This document shows positions 1 to 11,272 of a DNA stretch of 64,000 bases, piece after piece. This DNA comes from Artemisia argyi (taxonomy: Eukaryota; Streptophyta; Magnoliopsida; Asterales; Asteraceae). The stretch is from contig CM060680.1 in the NCBI GenBank assembly GCA_030686995.1, forward strand, positions 203,967,322 to 204,031,321, given 5' to 3'. Position 1 is the stretch's first letter. Every line of letters begins with the position of its first letter. The translations under genes were made by a program, and so were the position numbers. Below the pieces are notes generated by a model, which was not told the DNA's origin, ran no database searches, and was given only the letters and a program-made list of their open reading frames with translations.

Positions 1-66
1 ATTCATCATATTTTTCTTGAGATATTTGAATACTATTATTATTATAATTAAGTTGTCTATATATAC

Positions 67-1268
67 CTCAGAATAACTCTCGTAAATTTCCATTTCAACA
101 TCAAGACCTGTGTATTCACACAAATGCATGTGCGTATCGGACTCTTCAGCTCTAAAAACAGGACCAACCACAAATACACGTTGAAAATCACCACAGATTG
201 CCATTTGCTTGTGAAGCTGAGGCGATTGTGCTAAACATGCTGGCCATTTATGGTACTCAAATTTGAAAACAGCTGCTCCACCTTCGCTCGTGCCTGCAAT
301 TATCTTTGGAGTGTCGATTTCGCAAAAACCTTTACTCAGCAACAACTGCCCAAATAACTGCATAAATCATATTAAATTTCCTTTAGTTAAGAGTTAAGAT
401 CGAAATGAATAGTTGTTGATTATAGAGGAGTGAAAATTGGGCGAGAAATCATACATTTTTCACTTGGCTCTTAAAGCGAAAAGTCGCTTGCTTTGCTGGT
501 GTTCGCATAGCCAAAACTATATTGTTCAAGAGTGTGTCCAGATTCACACGACCAACTTGTTTCCCTGGCTGCAGGAAAATTTGAAACAACCATTATGATA
601 TTCAAAATGGGACAACTCTACAAAATTCGATCAGTTTAAATGAATGACACTATATACCTCCAAATTCTCAAGTTCAGCTTCACTTCTAGACGCATCCTCA
701 AAAGTTACAGGAAGCCTAGTAGCAGCCCTGCTTATGCAGTGAATCTTCCTCACAAGTACTTCAACCTAAAAGGTAGAAATATATATTTTACACAAAGAGA
801 AAATTCTAGACTCAGAAAAATAACAAGCTAAGTATATATCAAATTTTTTAAATATATACGGCAGGAAGGTAACTTCTTTTTTAGAATTACTAGAGAGCTT
901 GTATTCACCTGCTGAGATGTACCAGTAACCGGCTGAGACGGAGACTGAACAATACCCTCAATATTAACAAAAGACTCTTTTGTAATGCCGGTAGCGTATT
1001 TAACCATTTGAGCACTAACACCTTGGTTATCGTCAACTCTAACCACACACTGCACTGTATAACCCCCTTCTCTCACCGTCAAAAATGCCAATTTTTTACC
1101 AAATTCACGATTCCCATGCACTCGTCCTCTAACTAACACTGATTGATTTACACGATCTTCTGTTACAGAGCTAACCTTGGTCCTTTCACGACCAGTACCC
1201 GTCATTGATTGTTGCTCTTTGACAGGAATGTCACCATAGTTGGCAGCACGAGGATCATGTTCTGCCAT
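67..1268 (-). CDS. Cytosolic aspartyl-tRNA synthetase-like gene, 5' part, partial
   Basis: Class II aspartyl-tRNA synthetases attach aspartate to tRNA-Asp in the cytosol. Four exons can be read on the minus strand, all in phase 0 with GT/AG borders: 1268-909, 765-658, 568-455 and 357-67. They give 291 codons without a stop. The first exon holds NYGDIPV and the OB-fold anticodon-binding domain (GRVHG, TVQCVV). Exon 4 holds the start of the catalytic core with [20 protein letters not shown] and [17 protein letters not shown], then motif 2 around [15 protein letters not shown] donor at 66-65 shows that the gene continues past the window edge. Two places differ from the family: the usual RLNxRxxDLR is [10 protein letters not shown], and the motif 2 loop THRHL is THMHL. 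The start ATG at 1268 gives a shorter N terminus than typical plant enzymes. It may be a diverged paralogue or a recent pseudogene. Confidence 0.8.
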
Positions 1269-1736
1269 TGTGGCTTCTTTATTTGCTACTTTAATGCTTG
1301 TTTCTTATTGGTACCTGCTTTAGTTCCATTGGAAGACAGTTAGTTAAGTGGTAACACCCCAAATTCACATGAAAAACCTTTTTTATTCTACTTTCTTGAG
1401 ATTTAACATGGAATTTATGTTCCTATGTTAAATTCCTTGTTCTTTTAATTTCCGCCTATATGTTCCTATGGGCATCGTGTTTAAATGATCAAATTGTCCC
1501 GCCAAAAGCAGTCAATGTTGTAGTGAAACCTTTACATCCATGTTGTGGTTTATAAAACAACAAAACAATATCTTACATTATGTATCTTTGTCCATATCGC
1601 CATGAAATTGAGGAGATGCTAGGTAATTTAAAGCTATTGACCCAACATGACCTTGACTAGGTTGGCACGTTTTGCTACACAATATAACCGTCACATAGAC
1701 GTGTCAAAGAGGGCAATATTAATCCTAGTAGCACCG

Positions 1737-1806
<70 letters not shown>

Positions 1807-2580
1807 AGTTATTGATCGGTTCTTAGGTGAACCCTATATATAATGGTTCCTAACATAATCGATACTTATACAGGCCGCGGTCGCTCGCTAAATAACAATG
1901 TACCTTTTGTATTCAAATACACCATACAACAATGAAGAATCTCTTTGGTTATATATAAAACTAGTAAAGATTTTTATTAAAGTGGTCTGATTAAACCCTA
2001 CTCGCTTTGTATCTAGCCAACGCCAAAATTCTAGTATAAAACTTCAATACCTGCATATCCCATACTTAAATTAACCACATTGATTTCTTATGTTTAATTC
2101 TTGTTACAAAACAGAAAACAACGAAGTGAGTCCGTTGAGGATTAAATGATATGTTTTTGAATATTGTACAAGGTATATGAATTTCGATAATGGTTTATGA
2201 TTTTCCATTACGGTTTATGAATTAAATGATATGTTTTAGGATATTTTATAAGGTATAGCACATGCATGATTCAAGAACACATAGCTAGTCATACAAGCAA
2301 GAAAAACTTATATCAAGAAAAATATGAAGAGAAAAATGTACCATACCTTGATAGAATAAATTTTTGTGGGAGCTACCGATCGAGAATGAATATAATGAGT
2401 ATAGCCCTCCAGGGTGCATGGTGAATTTATACAAAACCAAAAGTCGGTCATATATTTAAATTACTTGTTCCCACGCTAAATTACTTGGGTATCAAGTTTT
2501 GATAATTTCTTGTATGTATGTATTATTATAAGTAAAATTTATATTTAAATTAAATGTGTCAAGGCCTACATTCTAAATTT
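1269..2580. other. Intergenic stretch, no gene seen
   Basis: Upstream of the synthetase-like gene. It holds an (AT)n tract and otherwise ordinary AT-rich DNA. I see no coding exon, RNA gene or mobile-element terminus. Confidence 0.5.
1740..1803. repeat. (AT)n microsatellite
   Basis: About 32 uninterrupted AT units. Confidence 0.95.
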
Positions 2581-2590
2581 TACTTTTTTT

Positions 2591-2591
<1 letters not shown>

Positions 2592-2631
<40 letters not shown>
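2592..2631. repeat. Poly(T) tract
   Basis: About 40 T in a row after a T-rich lead-in. Confidence 0.95.
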
Positions 2632-2637
<6 letters not shown>

Positions 2638-2689
2638 AATAGTGGAACATTTGTCATAGATGTGTATTTGTCTAAAGGCTAATGACACT

Positions 2690-2916
2690 AAAATGTATCA
2701 TAGTTGTCACTTATTACTTTTATATGTATCGGACTATTTTCTTTTTTTTTTTTTTTTTTTTGCTATTATGCGTACTAATTAAACTTGATTTTTTGGGCAT
2801 TTTTGTATACTTTATGACCATTTTGTCCCTCATTTTATTAACACGAGAGGGGCAAAATGTTCATAAAATACACAAAAATAGCCAAAAAATCAAGTTTAGC
2901 ACACATAATAGAAGAA

Positions 2917-2959
<43 letters not shown>

Positions 2960-3003
2960 GTTCGATACATATAAAAGAAAATCATGACAACTATGATACA
3001 TTT
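2690..3003. mobile_element. Foldback element with long inverted arms
   Basis: The left arm starts AAAATGTATCATAGTTGTCA and the right arm ends with its near-complement TGACAACTATGATACATTTT. An inner pair of about 50 bp flanks a 13-nt centre near 2836 (GACCATTTTGTCCCTC against GAGGGGCAAAATGTTC). The arms carry different fillers, poly(T) on the left and (AAT)n at 2917-2959 on the right. Short ORFs here are by-products of the repeat. No target duplication was recognised, so the family is not assigned; it may be a MITE. Confidence 0.7.
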
Positions 3004-3477
3004 TCATGCAATAAGCACTTTACTGTTTTACACATGGGTAGTATAATAATCTATACACGGAATATATCATTTAGAGTTTAAGTTTTCATATGGAAAAGTC
3101 AAGTACACTTCTATATATTATTATACCTTTATCAAACATTTTACCATTAATTAAGACTATTTTCAAATTTATTATATGTAGATAGAGGACAAATATTTTC
3201 CACCAAGGTATATCAACTATTTTAATTTATTGATGTATTTTTCTACGGGCTATGAAAGCCTCTCGCTTTTTGAGATCCGGTACATCATCGATCAATTCAG
3301 TGTTTCTAGCAAATTATATCAAATTTATAGTTTTGTGACGTTGGGGTTAAAGTTATCGATTACTTGTTCGTTCCAACACAATTTTCCACCAAAGATTTCT
3401 TATGAAACTTTTTGAGTAAATTCGATTCTTTTTACTCGTAATACTATTGATTAGGCGAATATCGTTTCTTCGTCGCC
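3004..3477. other. Intergenic stretch, no gene seen
   Basis: AT-rich sequence between two mobile elements. A 61-codon ORF has no recognisable feature. Confidence 0.5.
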
Positions 3478-3485
3478 GTTGCATC

Positions 3486-4339
3486 CAGTGACGAAGCCAG
3501 GATCTTCCAATTGGGTGGGTCACTACAAATTATGCGCAAAGTTAAATATATAAATTTTGATCGTTACGATAAATGTTTATTTCAAGCGCACATGACGCTC
3601 TTTAACATCATTATAATCATCTAAAGCACTACCTAACTTGAGAAAATTTACAAACAAATAAGAATAAATAATGTAAATAAAGAGTATGAAATGAAACAAG
3701 TAACTATTTTACCTAAAAAAGGAAATAATCACATAACCTTTTTAAATAATTAAACTCATAACTTATCATCCCAATGGGTGTGTGCTTAAAAAATGATTTG
3801 AATGCCTCCTGATATTAGTTTGGATGGGTCTGTCTTTGTAATTGGGATGGGCCAGAAGCAACTTTGTGAAGCAAATACATAAGAGGAGAAGGCGTGGGCT
3901 CGCCACTTACCTTCGCCAGTCCTAGGTGGCGCTCTTCAAGCCTCTTCACCACACAACCCCAACCTCCTCAAAGCTCCTCAAGTCACCCTTGCTCGTCTGC
4001 ATGGCGAAGCAAGAATTCTGACAATTGTATTTTTTTTTTCTTTTTCTTTTTGAGTGGTAAATAGTGATAAATAAAATAAAGTTGTAAGTGGTGGGTCTCA
4101 AATGAGTAAGTTGAGGTTAGTTGTGAGTGAGGAGAAGGTTAGATGTGAAGAGATGTTGGGGTGATGTAGCACCCGTGGGCCCCAAATGAGTAATTTTGGC
4201 TATGTCACTACAACTTCCACTCTAAGCAAATACACTAGTGGTAAGTAACTTTGTGAAGCAAATACACATACTTCTCATATCTAACAAGAAACTTGGGTTG
4301 GTCATGGCCCATCCAACCTCCTACATGGCTCCGTCCCTG
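3486..4339. mobile_element. Non-autonomous hAT element (854 bp)
   Basis: The ends are imperfect terminal inverted repeats: CAGTGACGAAGCCAGGA on the left, and on the right the complement of CAGGGACGGAGCCATG. An exact 8-bp direct repeat, GTTGCATC, flanks the element at 3478-3485 and 4340-4347. Terminal CAG..CTG ends with an 8-bp duplication are the hallmark of hAT elements. No transposase ORF is inside, so it needs a partner element to move. Confidence 0.88.
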
Positions 4340-4548
4340 GTTGCATCGTGCTGATACTTTCCTAGCGATAAATAGAAAAGAAAGAAAAGTGACATTCAAC
4401 GACTTTTTAGTGACTGAGCCAAAATCCCTATGGGTGATAGAAATTGTGTGTCTCTAGAACCTTATTGAATTATATGTCGAGCCAAAAAACTTGAATTATA
4501 CAGAGTAAGGATAATTTATTTGTGTCACAAAGAAGAAACATTTAGAAT

Positions 4549-4874
4549 TAAGGCTGAGCAAAACCACCCGCATCCCGATTTCCGGCCCGATCCTGACAAA
4601 CCCGCCGGCCCGATTCCGATCCCGACTAGCAAACGGGTCAGGAGTCGGTTTGCAATTCCGGCAAACTCGGGAGTCGGGTCGGGACGGGACGGGATAAAAA
4701 CCGACAAAACAACAAAGAAAACCGACAAATGAGCCAGATCCCGACCAATCCCGACTGTCCCGATACCGATCCGATTGGTTTCGGGTCGGGATTCGGTTTG
4801 CAATTCCGGCGAAATCGGGATTCGGGCTTTGTCGGGTCGGGGCGGGTCGGGTTTAAGCCCGATGCACACCCCTA
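4549..4874. mobile_element. Small GC-rich hAT MITE (326 bp)
   Basis: The left end is TAAGGCTGAGCA and the right end, read inward, is TAGGGGTGTGCA. The exact 8-bp target duplication TTTAGAAT lies at 4541-4548 and 4875-4882. The interior is unusually GC-rich for this window and is made of short CCCGA / TCGGG blocks in both orientations, so it can fold on itself. Overlapping ORFs on both strands follow from this repeat composition and are not genes. Confidence 0.88.
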
Positions 4875-4903
4875 TTTAGAATTGACACTTTTACCCAATG
4901 ACT

Positions 4904-5220
4904 TTTTTTTTTGATGCAAAGGTGAAAATATTATATTAATCTCCAAATATTTACAATCATAAGAATATAACAAGATTTGGACATCACCCAAATCTTATCA
5001 TGACTGAAACATACTGAAACTAAAGCATACTATCCAACGCTATCCGATATCAGACACTTCTATCACTAAGTCTAACCACACTAAAATCAGACAAACAGAA
5101 CAGGTCAGATCAAAGTAGTAGCACAGAGCAAACCACAAGCTATCACCTCACAAATTCACCTTTTTAATGAACCTACCATCTAGCTACATTTCCACAACTC
5201 CAATCTACCAAGCCACAACT
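4904..5220 (-). mobile_element. 5'-truncated LINE 3' tail
   Basis: A T-run at 4903-4912 is the poly(A) tail of a minus-strand element whose 3' end reads ATATTTTCACCTTTGCATC. A 9-bp direct repeat, CCAATGACT, flanks it at 4895-4903 and 5221-5229. A tail, a target duplication and a missing 5' part are what target-primed reverse transcription leaves. The fragment has no coding sequence. Confidence 0.78.
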
Positions 5221-5229
5221 CCAATGACT

Positions 5230-6089
5230 ATTTTTTTAGTAGAACGGTAGTGTCAACGCAACATATAAAGTGGCTCGAATTAAGTCATGGTAGTGTCTAA
5301 GGATTAACCTGATCAAATTCTTTAATTGACACAAATGTATACACAGCTTTATATTGAAAGTTTAGGATTCAAACTGTTAATTTATATTTGTCTTAGTTTT
5401 GCTGTTCAAGTATTTGGTTATTAATAGTAATCGTTATGTTGATTCATTGCATATCCTTTGCAGGTTTCTTAGGCCTGCTGCAATTCGCATTCTTGTTATG
5501 CTACATTCTAAGATAAGTTATTACAAAGATGAAGAAATTAAAATAAAACAACCAATTGTCATGCAAGTTTCATATCTATCTCATATGTTCATTGAAAACT
5601 AACCATGGTAACTATTAAAAGGCAAAAAAATGGTAATAAGGCCAGATTCACGATTCGCAAAATATCACAGCCCTTGCTAGTTGCTACCATCATAAATCAT
5701 GGTTCTAGCCATCGTGGGTCACGAGGGAAAAGTGATGCTTTTCGTATGTTTTTTAGGCCACAGAAGAGCATCACAATACGTCATCCAGCTCCAAACCCAC
5801 CATGTGATGGCACACCATACCTTCAAAGAACATAGCAACAGTTTGGTAAACAATATTGAAGAACAACATTATATAGCCATTCTAGATAGAAGTATTACTT
5901 AAAGGTCAGTTACATCCTTTTTTTTTTTTTTTTTATGAATGGAGCAAAGACAACGAAAATTAGAGCTGGCATTTTCGACTAATTTAGTAACAAAATGGGT
6001 CGATTTGGGTTGTGATTTATCTAATTGATCAAACTAAAAGCAATAATGAAAAGAGGAACAATTTAACCGAGTAAGAGTCACCCGAAGTG

Positions 6090-6090
<1 letters not shown>
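5230..6090. other. Intergenic stretch, no gene seen
   Basis: Only short ORFs that overlap one another in different frames, plus a T-run at about 5919-5934. Nothing recognised. Confidence 0.5.

Positions 6091-6184
<94 letters not shown>
6091..6184. repeat. (TA)n microsatellite
   Basis: About 47 TA units. Confidence 0.95.
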
Positions 6185-6187
<3 letters not shown>

Positions 6188-6321
6188 GCTTCTAAACCGT
6201 TTTTCAGAAAGATGGTTACCTCAATATTTTGTAATCAAAACTAACATATTAAATATGGATTAGAAAAATGGATAACAAGGTGTGTGCCATAGTAACAAAA
6301 ATGTGTAGTTTTAATTAGCGA

Positions 6322-6375
6322 TAGATAGTTGGCTCAAGCACGGTCTGTGGGTTTAACTAGTTGGACACATAAAGT
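6322..6375. repeat. Copy of a repeat flanking the F-box gene
   Basis: GCGATAGATAGTTGGCTCAA here resembles GCGATAGGTAGTTGGCCCAA near 7696 and a further copy near 7643, on the other side of the F-box gene. All three continue with a related GCCCGGT-type sequence. Confidence 0.6.
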
Positions 6376-6459
6376 TTTCAAAACACAAAACACAAAACAA
6401 AGTGATCATAGTATCAAACACGACTCTTCTTATTCAAATATTAATTCCTTGACTTGTTC

Positions 6460-7599
6460 TTATTTCAGCCCCCCTTCTACTTCCAGGAGGGATATAACAA
6501 TCTCCTTCTCATCTTCCACGCTATAAACTTCCTCAATCTCTCTCTTTTCCTTAACACTCTCAGCATTGGCAGCTCTCTTGTCATTATTATTAACATAAGG
6601 AGATACAAGTGTTTGCAAAAAAATTGGAGACGAAATATATTCCTTGCTCCTAGAAAGTTGTATATTCTCATCACAAGAGTAATCCGGCATCTTCGTAGAT
6701 CGACTAGTATCATTATTGAGTATATAGTGAATAGCATGATCATTCATCTCACAATCCTTTGGCAACAATTCCCAAGACGGGTTGACATTGTAGTTTTTGA
6801 TAACCCAAGTGCCACATGAGGGGAAATCCCCGCCATCACAATATATGCATAGACGGCCTTCCATAACCCCAAGTGAGCAATCAATATTCCAAACGTATCT
6901 AGTGTCATCAGGTTGAGGAATTTCTCTAAATTCCTCTTTAGCTAAATCAAAAGACATAATTAATACCTTTTCGAACTCGGGATCTGAAGCATCAAACCAA
7001 AACCAGTGAAGTGCCCCATTGAATAAGACACCGAGCTTTTGTAGCCACAAATCATCAAACCTATAATTGATTTGTCCAAAAACATTCCAAGTATCTGATT
7101 TCAAAGATAATATACGAACAAGTGACTTACCTTGTTCACAGATGGCCATAACAACTTTGTAATCATCTGTAGATGAATCATAACCAAAGCCAAAACATAG
7201 CATCTGTTTAGGCTCTCTTATTGGTGGCTGTTGAAGTTCTCTAAACTCTCTAGTCACAGGATTAGTTACACATATTCGACCTCCACCGCCTGAATATAGT
7301 ACAAGGCCGTTGGAAGAACCTTGAATACTCCATCTATCATAGTAATCCCACTCTGGAGGTACTTCGTAGTACATACATTCATACTCAGGCACTTCTTCAC
7401 ATGATGTATATTTATATGATGTAATCATAGCGACCCTTCTACCAGCATCCTCTTTGTTGCAAATAAATTTAACATGAGTTTTAATAAAACAAGGACTTGA
7501 TATCAGAGAATACCATGACTTACAAACGCTTTTGCATAAGAGAAGATCTTTCACAAGACATCTTAAGAGTATCGCCTCAACAACATCGAACATAACCAT
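6460..7599 (-). CDS. F-box protein with F-box-associated domain
   Basis: Members of this family are substrate receptors of SCF ubiquitin ligases; the target is unknown. The ORF has 379 codons and no intron. Residues 5-40 (DVVEAILLRCLVKDLL, then CKSVCKSWYSLISSP) match the F-box from its second helix on. Residues about 95-290 resemble an F-box-associated beta-propeller-like domain (GSSNGLVLY, ICVTNPVTREFREL, CFGFGYDSSTDDYKVV, LGVLFNGALHWF, SLGVMEGRLCIY). The usual first F-box residues (LPED type) are replaced by MVMF, and an in-frame stop lies just upstream of the ATG at 7599, so the F-box start is slightly clipped. The last 90 residues are charged and low in complexity. Single-exon structure is common in this family. 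I cannot tell whether it is expressed. Confidence 0.82.
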   Translation of the reverse strand: MVMFDVVEAILLRCLVKDLLLCKSVCKSWYSLISSPCFIKTHVKFICNKEDAGRRVAMITSYKYTSCEEVPEYECMYYEVPPEWDYYDRWSIQGSSNGLVLYSGGGGRICVTNPVTREFRELQQPPIREPKQMLCFGFGYDSSTDDYKVVMAICEQGKSLVRILSLKSDTWNVFGQINYRFDDLWLQKLGVLFNGALHWFWFDASDPEFEKVLIMSFDLAKEEFREIPQPDDTRYVWNIDCSLGVMEGRLCIYCDGGDFPSCGTWVIKNYNVNPSWELLPKDCEMNDHAIHYILNNDTSRSTKMPDYSCDENIQLSRSKEYISSPIFLQTLVSPYVNNNDKRAANAESVKEKREIEEVYSVEDEKEIVISLLEVEGGLK

Positions 7600-7639
7600 C
7601 TCTATCTCTATCGTTCAACCCCCCTTCTCTCAAGAAAAT

Positions 7640-7750
7640 ATAGCTATAGGTAGTTGGCCCAAGCCCGGTCTGTAGCATTTGTGCTATAGACCTATAGCGA
7701 TAGGTAGTTGGCCCAAGCCCGGTATGTAGAATTTGGGTTAAAACTAGTAA
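7640..7750. repeat. Two tandem copies of the same flanking repeat
   Basis: The block GTAGTTGGCCCAAGCCCGGT occurs twice, about 50 bp apart, just upstream of the F-box ORF. Confidence 0.75.
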
Positions 7751-7910
7751 ATACTTTGTTTGATTTAAAAGCAACAACTCATTCCTTTCTTCACAAATGC
7801 AACTCAAATTATGTGCAACAACTCATTCTTTTCTTCACACATAAAAGCAACTCAAATTTGTTACATAAGCAAAACACACATCTCCTACGGGTTTTTTATA
7901 CTTAATGAAC

Positions 7911-8033
7911 AAAAATTTCTAATGTTTCTCCACCCACACAAGTTGGAGGAACGAGAAACAAAGAAAGTTACTTAGTCATCAAATTTGTTAGTTATAAGCT
8001 ACTTTACATTTTGCTTACCCACCAATGTGGGAA
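7911..8033 (-). ncRNA. Candidate snRNA-promoter hairpin RNA locus M1
   Basis: On the minus strand, TTCCCACATTG (8033-8023) resembles the plant snRNA upstream element. CTTATAAC (7998-7991) follows at 24 bp spacing. A hairpin with outer stem GTTTCTC / GAGAAAC lies at 7960-7924, and a run of five T ends the locus at 7915-7911, 76 nt after the TATA-like box. The same layout occurs at M2 and M3. Transcription is not shown. Confidence 0.5.
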
Positions 8034-9269
8034 AAGTTCCACTTGTATTACCTTTTCAAGCTATTTGACATTACTCAACTTGTTGCAAAGCTCTAACCGA
8101 GGACAATGCAAACTCAAAAACTAATAATACGTACTTATAATAATAACATATACGTGTTATTGTGTAATTAATTTAGTGCGCAGTTGGCAGAAGTCATGTC
8201 TGGCAATATTTTTTCCAACATAAATACGATGTTATATTAATGTGAGTAAGCAATTAATGTCCTCTTATTCCATTATACATATGTTGGTCGATCGAGGATT
8301 GAATTGTAACTGAAGGGTTGTGAAGGTCATCCAAGATAATGTGAGAATTGGAATTATCGTATCTTTAATGATTTGTGAAGATAATAATGCCCTCTCCTAG
8401 TTTTGGCAAAGGTGTGCATCATACGGTTTTTGTAACGATCGAACACTCACACGAATAACATGTCATCCCAATTCCCAAGTACCCAACTATCAGTCAAAAT
8501 GTTACCTTTTTAGGAGGTTGACGTGACCACTTAGTGTTGTTTTAAATTTCATTTTTGTTTTATATTCTTAGAAATATATGTTATGTTTTAAATTTTCTAT
8601 TGGTTTCATCACATAGTGGCAATGAAATTTTGTGACTGAATATATAAATATCGTATTCGATTGCACCATTGATAACAGCATGTTTATACATGTTTTATCA
8701 TGAGAAATACCCTCATTTTAGCTTAATAAATAACAAAGTTGCGATTTTAGTTGCAACTATTACGTCTATTTGTTATTCTATTTTTAAGGTACGTTCAAGA
8801 ACTTTTAGAGCAAATGCGGAGCTAAGAGATGATCATCGAAGAGTTACGAAAAGATTAGAAGAATAAATTGAAGATTGGATGAAAATTAACAGCAAATTAT
8901 AGCGCAAAAATCTTGACAAAAATCTACAAGAAGTCATTTAAGCGTACATTTAATGTTCATAAAAAGTCATTACAAAACAACGATAAGAAACTCTTGTAAG
9001 GGATTTTCATGTAATAATTTCCTTGAGGAACTTAAACAAAAATAAAAGAAAGCTGTAAATGAGTTTTTCGTTAACTTGGACATTATTATAAATGTGTATG
9101 TATAATATGTACAGCTACTAATATTTTGTGAGGATTTTCAATTTTTGTAAGAGAATTTCGCAGCGAGCTTAGTGTGTCGGGACTAATTAAAGTTGTCGTA
9201 TATAAAATATTGTCTCTCTCAAAGTAAGGCAATCAAAAAAACGAAAAAGACAAAATGAAAGTAGAAGTT
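8034..9269. repeat. Body of a duplicated cassette between hairpin loci
   Basis: It contains blocks that recur elsewhere, such as ACATATACGTGTTATTGT (also near 10495 and, slightly changed, 30730) and a block near 8990-9190 that recurs near 11000, 44660 and 55560. No protein ORF is kept between the copies, so the repeated unit appears to be non-coding apart from the hairpin loci. Confidence 0.65.
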
Positions 9270-9407
9270 GTCCCACATTGATGTGTGTACAAAAGTTTGA
9301 AGTGTTTTTATAGCGAAAACTAGGTAAATGCTATTGTCTTGTTGTATATACGACTAGTAATACAAAGGCTACTTTGAGTAGCAGTTGCAAGTTCAACAAC
9401 TCTTTTT
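9270..9407 (+). ncRNA. Candidate snRNA-promoter hairpin RNA locus L1
   Basis: GTCCCACATTG at 9270-9280 differs from the plant USE at one base. TTTATA starts 26 bp later, inside TTTTTATAG at 9305-9313. A hairpin follows in which TTGTTG pairs with CAACAA and CGACT with AGTTG, separated by an internal loop. Five T at 9403-9407 close it. The expected start about 25 nt after the TATA box would give an RNA of roughly 70 nt. Confidence 0.55.
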
Positions 9408-10200
9408 CTCGGAATGAATGTACTGAACGATTTCTAAAACCATATCATCTTTATTTGTCATTTGCAATTCGTATCGTATTTAGTTACATAGATCTTTTAA
9501 CTTAACAATATCATCTTTTCGATGTAAGTAAAAGCGCCAACTTATTCATTTCTCCAAACGCAACTCAAATTCGTCGCATAAGCTAAACACAGTTCTGCTA
9601 TGGTTTTTTTATATATACCATTTACCAACGTATAAAGCAAAGAATGAACAACAACTGCACGTCATATATAAAGAACTAATTGCCTTCAAATGATGTTTAA
9701 AAACAAAGATCAACTTAGATATATGAGCTATGTGAGTATATGCTATAAGAAAACCATATAGGTTAATTTCAAGTCTAGATAATCGATCATCTAGACTTGT
9801 TGGCTATTACAATCCATAAAGTTCACATCAATTCTTTAGTTTAATACAATCCAAAATCTACCATTTATTCATTTTTAACATTATACTTTATCTAAATTGG
9901 ATACGAGTTCCTTCATGGCCATTGAAACCAAGATACGTAATCCTAGTATCACTGTGATATTGTATCGTTTGTAAAGCTAATATTTTGTGGGGGCTTGTAA
10001 CTATTTAGAACATCACTGCTAACTAAAATGTGCCAAAATTGAAGTTTTTGCAACTAGAAAGATTTTAAGCGGAGCTCGTTACTTGTCCAGTGCTTACTTT
10101 GGGATCCTGAGTAGCATGCGACACATTTTTAGAATATTATTATTATTATTGTTATAGATTATGTAAATTATTTGAATAATTAACACATAGAACGTAACTC
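9408..10200. other. Non-coding stretch with a decayed locus remnant
   Basis: No gene. At about 10085-10130 the sequence CTTACTTTGGGAT, ending in a T-run at 10126-10130, matches the 3' half of locus L3, but promoter and left arm are missing. A separate short perfect hairpin, AAGTCTAGAT with ATCTAGACTT, lies near 9772-9800. Confidence 0.5.
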
Positions 10201-10322
10201 AAAAACATCCAATGCTGCTCCACCCATACCTATGTAAAGGTTAAGCAACATGAACTTTGTTTAGATCTCAAATTTATCACTTATAAACTACTTTACGTTT
10301 TGCTTACCCACCAATGTGGGAG
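10201..10322 (-). ncRNA. Candidate snRNA-promoter hairpin RNA locus M2
   Basis: On the minus strand, CTCCCACATTG (10322-10312), then TTTATAAG (10287-10280) at 24 bp spacing. The hairpin ATGTTGCT / AGCAGCAT lies within 10250-10206 and ends directly in five T at 10205-10201, 75 nt after the TATA box. Both promoter boxes are close to consensus. Confidence 0.5.
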
Positions 10323-11272
10323 AAGTTACACTTGAACCTTTTAAAGCTATTTGCATCAAGTGTAGCTCACTTGGTCATTTTGAGAATTGATGTATAATTT
10401 AGAACATCATATTCGGCATATCTCAGCTTGTCGCAAAGCTCTTTCCGAGGAAAATGCAAACTCACAAACTAATACTACGTATTTATATAGACAGCATATA
10501 CGTGTTATTGTATAATTAAATAATCATATGTATTGATCAACCAAATGATGTGATATACCTTAATGATACTTTTGTCCTTAAAAGTCATATGAACACTTTC
10601 TAGACAGCATGAAAGTGAGCCAAAACGCAACAGCGGGCAAAAAAACCACTTTAAACCTCATCCTCGTCGTGTCTCATCAAATGCAACAAGCAACGTAAAG
10701 ATTGAACCGTACAGTTGGAACATAGTTTAACATAGAAATATGTTATGTTTGGTCATATTGCTCGTGTCACCTCTGAAGCTCTAGTTAAACATGAATAACT
10801 AGAAAAGCTTATCTATAATGATACATGTTAAATGTTGCCTTGTTTAATTTGTTATGTTCAATATGAGTAGATGTTGATGTTTATCTTTTTCTATAGCGTA
10901 ACTTTGATGTTTTGTATAGATTTGCAACATCGTGCTAACCTTAACTTTACTCGTTACACGAATACAATAAATAAGCTCCTATGGACTTTCGTGTAAATTG
11001 TAATCCTTTGCTTTAGGGAACTTTTGGAAATACAACAACAATACAAAAATTGCCAATGAGATTTTTGTTCAGTGGACATTTTTATACTTATGTATGTACA
11101 ATTAGTACTTTGTTTCATGGACAATTAGTACTTTGTAGGGGCTTGTAACTATTTAGAATTTCGCACCTAACTAAAATGTGTCATAATTAGTGTTAGTTGT
11201 TGTAGATGAAATTTTGTCTTTTTCAATTTAAAGAAATGGAAATTTTGAAAAAAGAAAATGAAAGTATAGATT

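Noticed and set aside
4520..4914. Overlapping ORFs on both strands in the GC-rich block
   Set aside because: They are produced by CCCGA/TCGGG repeats inside a hAT MITE.
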